DNA from: CATOSD01 sp965226695
GTDB taxonomy: Bacteria > Chloroflexota > Dehalococcoidia > Lucifugimonadales > CATOSD01
Length of the DNA stretch: 64,000 bases
Direction: 5' to 3'
NCBI GenBank assembly: GCA_965226695.1
Contig: OZ245405.1
Span: 2,294,001 to 2,358,000 of the forward strand
The translations under genes and the position numbers were made by a program. Shown one piece after another: positions 61,763 to 64,000 of this stretch; positions within the stretch are counted from its first letter, which is position 1; each line of letters starts with the position of its first letter. The notes below the pieces were generated by a model that was not told the origin of the DNA, did no database searches, and was given only the letters and a program-made list of their open reading frames with translations.

Positions 61763-62934
61763 TGGCGGCGACCACGGCGCTTGCGGCCACGGACGGCTTG
61801 ACCGACGCGGATTCCGGTGTCCCAGCAACCGGCTTCATCGGCCGCATCCCGGTCAGGAACATATGGCTGCTGATGCTGTACGCATCGGAACTATACCGCG
61901 AACTGCCTCCAGCCCAAAGCGTTCGCGTGGAGGACGACCCGGACGAGCTTCCCAACCTGGTCGCCGAACTGCTTACGCACGCCGTCGAGCGGCGAATCCG
62001 CCGCAACCTCAGCTTCGGCTATCGACGGCGGCGCGCGGACCTCAGCCGCGTGAGGGGGCGCATAGACCTGCTGAGGACGGAACGCCGCCGCCTGCTGCGG
62101 CGTGGCCTAGTCGCCTGCTCATTCGACGAGCTGACGGTCGACACGCCCCGCAACCGTTTCGTGAAGGCGGCCCTTGACCTACTGGTGGGCATTGTCAGAG
62201 ACCCAGACCTCGCCCATCGCTGTCGGGCGCTGTCGCTGCACATGGAGCGGGCGGGGGTATCGGGCGAGTCCCGAACGAGCCGGCAACGCAGGCCGCCGCC
62301 GCTGTCTCGCCTCGGCCGGCTCGACGCCGAAGACCGTAGGATGATCGCCTCGGCCCGCCTCTCGTTCGACCTCGCGCTGCCGACGGAGGAACCAGGCTCG
62401 TCCCATCTCGCTACGCCGGACAGGGAAAAGATACGTGGGTGGGAGTTGTTCGAGCGCGCGGTGGGCGGCTTCTACGACGTCGTGCTATCCCCACGCCGTT
62501 GGCGCGTCTCGCCCCGAGGTCGCCGGCTGCACTGGCAGGCTGAAGCGAGTTCGCCTGGCATGGATGCGGTCTTGCCGTCAATGTTCACGGACGTAGAGCT
62601 GGAACGGCCAGCGGCAGCTCCCGGCCCTCGCCGCATCGTTATCGACACCAAGTTTATGTCGATGCTTACAAGCGGCCATCACCGGAAACGGACGCTAAGT
62701 AGCGGGCACATCTACCAGATGTACGCGTACCTGATGTCGCAGGAGCGAGACGACGACCCCGCATCGCTCGACTCCACCGGTGTGTTGCTACACCCATCAG
62801 TGGGCGAGAACTTCGACGAGTACGCCCTGATACAGGGTCACGAGATACGCTTCGCCACCGTGGACCTGGCCGCGGACAGCCGGGAAATCAGGCGCCAGCT
62901 TCTGTGCATTCCGTATCGAGGATGTTCAGGTTAG
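61762..62934 (+). CDS. mcrC: McrC nuclease subunit
   Basis: A 390-residue protein coupled to mcrB. IGRIPVRNIWLLMLYASELY is the typical N-terminus. The nuclease core of the PD-(D/E)XK type appears near residues 270-300 as LPSMFTDVELE followed by RRIVIDTKFMSM, with metal ligands Asp and the DxK pair. Then GHIYQMYAYLMSQERDDDPA follows. McrC stimulates McrB GTP hydrolysis and cuts DNA. Length and motif order are normal for the family. Confidence 0.92.
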   Translation: MAATTALAATDGLTDADSGVPATGFIGRIPVRNIWLLMLYASELYRELPPAQSVRVEDDPDELPNLVAELLTHAVERRIRRNLSFGYRRRRADLSRVRGRIDLLRTERRRLLRRGLVACSFDELTVDTPRNRFVKAALDLLVGIVRDPDLAHRCRALSLHMERAGVSGESRTSRQRRPPPLSRLGRLDAEDRRMIASARLSFDLALPTEEPGSSHLATPDREKIRGWELFERAVGGFYDVVLSPRRWRVSPRGRRLHWQAEASSPGMDAVLPSMFTDVELERPAAAPGPRRIVIDTKFMSMLTSGHHRKRTLSSGHIYQMYAYLMSQERDDDPASLDSTGVLLHPSVGENFDEYALIQGHEIRFATVDLAADSREIRRQLLCIPYRGCSG

Positions 62935-63111
62935 GGACTCCACAATTGCCGGGCCGCCGAGCGCTCATTGGAGCCATGCGGCTGTGAGAACGCAGGCGTT
63001 GGGCACTCGCAGGGCAGCCACAACGGCCCGCCCACGCACAGGTGTTCAAATGCGGGCCGCCGCTCTCTATAATGGGCGTGGGGCCGCTTGGCGCGGCCGG
63101 ATGGGGGCCGC

Positions 63112-64000
63112 TTGGACGTCCACTCGTTTCTGACCTATCTGCAATACGTGCCCTGGTACAAGGACCAGCTCGTACACCGCGAGAGCATCCCGTCGCGCGC
63201 GGCTGAGTACGGCGAACTCGACGCGCCCCTGCACCCACGCCTGGCCGAGGCCCTTGCCGCGCAGGGCATCGACGCGCTGTACACCCACCAGGTCGAGGCC
63301 ATCAACCAGATCCGGCGGGGCGAGAACGTCATCGTCGCGACGCCTGCCGCCAGCGGCAAGAGCCTGTGCTACCAGGTGCCGGTGGTCGAGGCCCTGGTCG
63401 AGGACCGCTCCGCCTGTGCACTCTACGTGTTCCCCACCAAGGCGCTGTCGCAGGACCAGAGCGAGTCGCTGGCGTCGCTCACGGCCCGGCTCGGCAGCGC
63501 CCGCCACGCCGTCTATGACGGCGACACCCCGCGACAGGACAGAGGCGCAATCAGGCGAAGCTCCCGCGTGGTCATCACCAACCCCGACATGCTGCACGTG
63601 GGCATCCTCCCAAACCACCGCGCCTGGTACAGGCTGCTCCGGAATCTGCGTTACGTGGTGATAGACGAGGCGCACGTGTTCCGCGGTGTGTTCGGCTCCC
63701 ACTTCGCCAACGTCCTCCGGCGGCTGCGCCGGCTGTGCAGGCGGTTCGGCAGCGACCCGCAGTTCGTCATGTGCTCCGCGACCGTAGCCAACCCGGCAGA
63801 ACACGCTCAGAGGCTCACCGGGCTGCCGTTTCGCGTCGTCAATCGGGACGGCTCGTCATCCGGCGGCAAGGACTTTCTCTTCTGGAACCCGCCGCTGCTG
63901 GACTACGCTGAGGGCAGCCGGCTCAGCACCAACACTGAGACAGCGCGCATCTTCGCCGAACTGCTTCGCCGCCGCGTCCGCACCCTGGCTTTCGTCAAGA
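63112..64000 (+). CDS. DEAH-box SF2 helicase (MrfA/YprA-like), 3' truncated
   Basis: The frame starts at TTG 63112 (no ATG or GTG fits) and runs past the window end, giving 296 residues. It begins VHSFLTYLQYVPWYKDQLVH and HPRLAEALAAQGIDALYTHQ. Helicase motifs are VIVATPAASGKSLCYQVPVV (motif I, ~75), VFPTKALSQDQ (Ia), VVITNPDMLHVGIL (Ib), YVVIDEAHVFRGVFGSHFAN (II, ~184) and MCSATVANPAEH (III). This matches the MrfA/YprA helicases, which carry a C-terminal zinc DUF1998 domain and repair damaged DNA. The DUF1998 part would lie beyond the window. It may be chromosomal rather than part of the McrBC locus. Confidence 0.88.
   Translation, partial: MDVHSFLTYLQYVPWYKDQLVHRESIPSRAAEYGELDAPLHPRLAEALAAQGIDALYTHQVEAINQIRRGENVIVATPAASGKSLCYQVPVVEALVEDRSACALYVFPTKALSQDQSESLASLTARLGSARHAVYDGDTPRQDRGAIRRSSRVVITNPDMLHVGILPNHRAWYRLLRNLRYVVIDEAHVFRGVFGSHFANVLRRLRRLCRRFGSDPQFVMCSATVANPAEHAQRLTGLPFRVVNRDGSSSGGKDFLFWNPPLLDYAEGSRLSTNTETARIFAELLRRRVRTLAFVK

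Noticed and set aside
1..64000. CRISPR arrays, tRNA or rRNA genes
   Set aside because: No regularly spaced short repeats, cloverleaf sequences or rRNA segments were recognised on reading; short degenerate cases could still be missed without a covariance search.

Overview
The window looks like an accessory-rich stretch of a high-GC bacterial chromosome, most likely a Chloroflexota (Dehalococcoidia/SAR202-like) genome. That rests on the gene repertoire: a Calx-beta/FN3 surface protein of the type common in that group, a Dpp-like binding protein with a repeat-rich N-terminus, a DUF3090/SCO1664 pair, LarB, PPOX-class enzymes and tandem phosphotriesterase homologues. No rRNA, tRNA or CRISPR array was seen, so the taxonomic call is inference.

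Region 1 (1-14.8 kb) is a plasmid/ICE-like backbone, all on the plus strand. It holds a primase-like TOPRIM fragment, a Rad52-type annealing protein, a PD-(D/E)XK nuclease, SSB, RadC, DUF7007, DUF6094 and DUF2958 proteins, small zinc proteins and a SNF2 helicase. These are followed by a PRTRC cassette: a ubiquitin-like protein C, E2-like protein B, JAB-protease protein A and an E1-like ThiF protein. Similar GC-rich stem-loops recur between the genes. A 31-bp direct repeat, copied from the helicase 3' end, brackets the PRTRC cassette.

Region 2 (14.8-21.2 kb) carries strong hairpins, a signal-peptide protein, and a large extracellular Calx-beta/FN3 repeat gene broken by several indels. It ends in a patchwork of gene tails, including the tail of a serine recombinase and the tail of a second SNF2 helicase.

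Region 3 (21.2-34.2 kb) is a dense, co-directional putative defence island. The first block is an excisionase-like HTH protein, a PLD-SNF2 helicase, an Eco57I-type methylase and an HNH-like protein. The second block is a PIN toxin-antitoxin pair, a DprA/SLOG-like protein, a calcineurin-like phosphoesterase and a GHKL (Hsp90/MORC-like) ATPase, translationally coupled throughout. The island lies between two ~50-bp imperfect direct repeats, both derived from a serine recombinase 3' end. This is the best candidate here for an undescribed system.

Region 4 (34.2-36.3 kb) is a truncated serine recombinase cut by an IS5-like element. Region 5 (36.6-48.6 kb) is a catabolic cluster: a peptide/nickel-type ABC transporter with its ATPases encoded on the opposite strand about 6 kb away, around a VOC protein, IolD-like enzyme, class-IV aminotransferase and two phosphotriesterase homologues. 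Region 6 (48.8-53.7 kb) is a mobile-element graveyard. Three insertion sequences with visible terminal repeats lie here, two of them inside one P4-type integrase gene whose sequence can be rejoined exactly.

Region 7 (53.9-60.0 kb) is mostly housekeeping and metabolic: SWIM protein, SCO1664 and DUF3090, phosphonoacetate hydrolase-like, malate/lactate dehydrogenase-like, LarB, PPOX protein and an AbrB/VapC pair. Region 8 (60.4-64 kb) is a second defence locus, McrB (with an EVE-like N-terminus) and McrC, followed by an SF2 helicase that runs off the window. Several genes show single-base breaks, some in homopolymers or tandem repeats, so uncorrected sequencing or assembly error must be considered for those.
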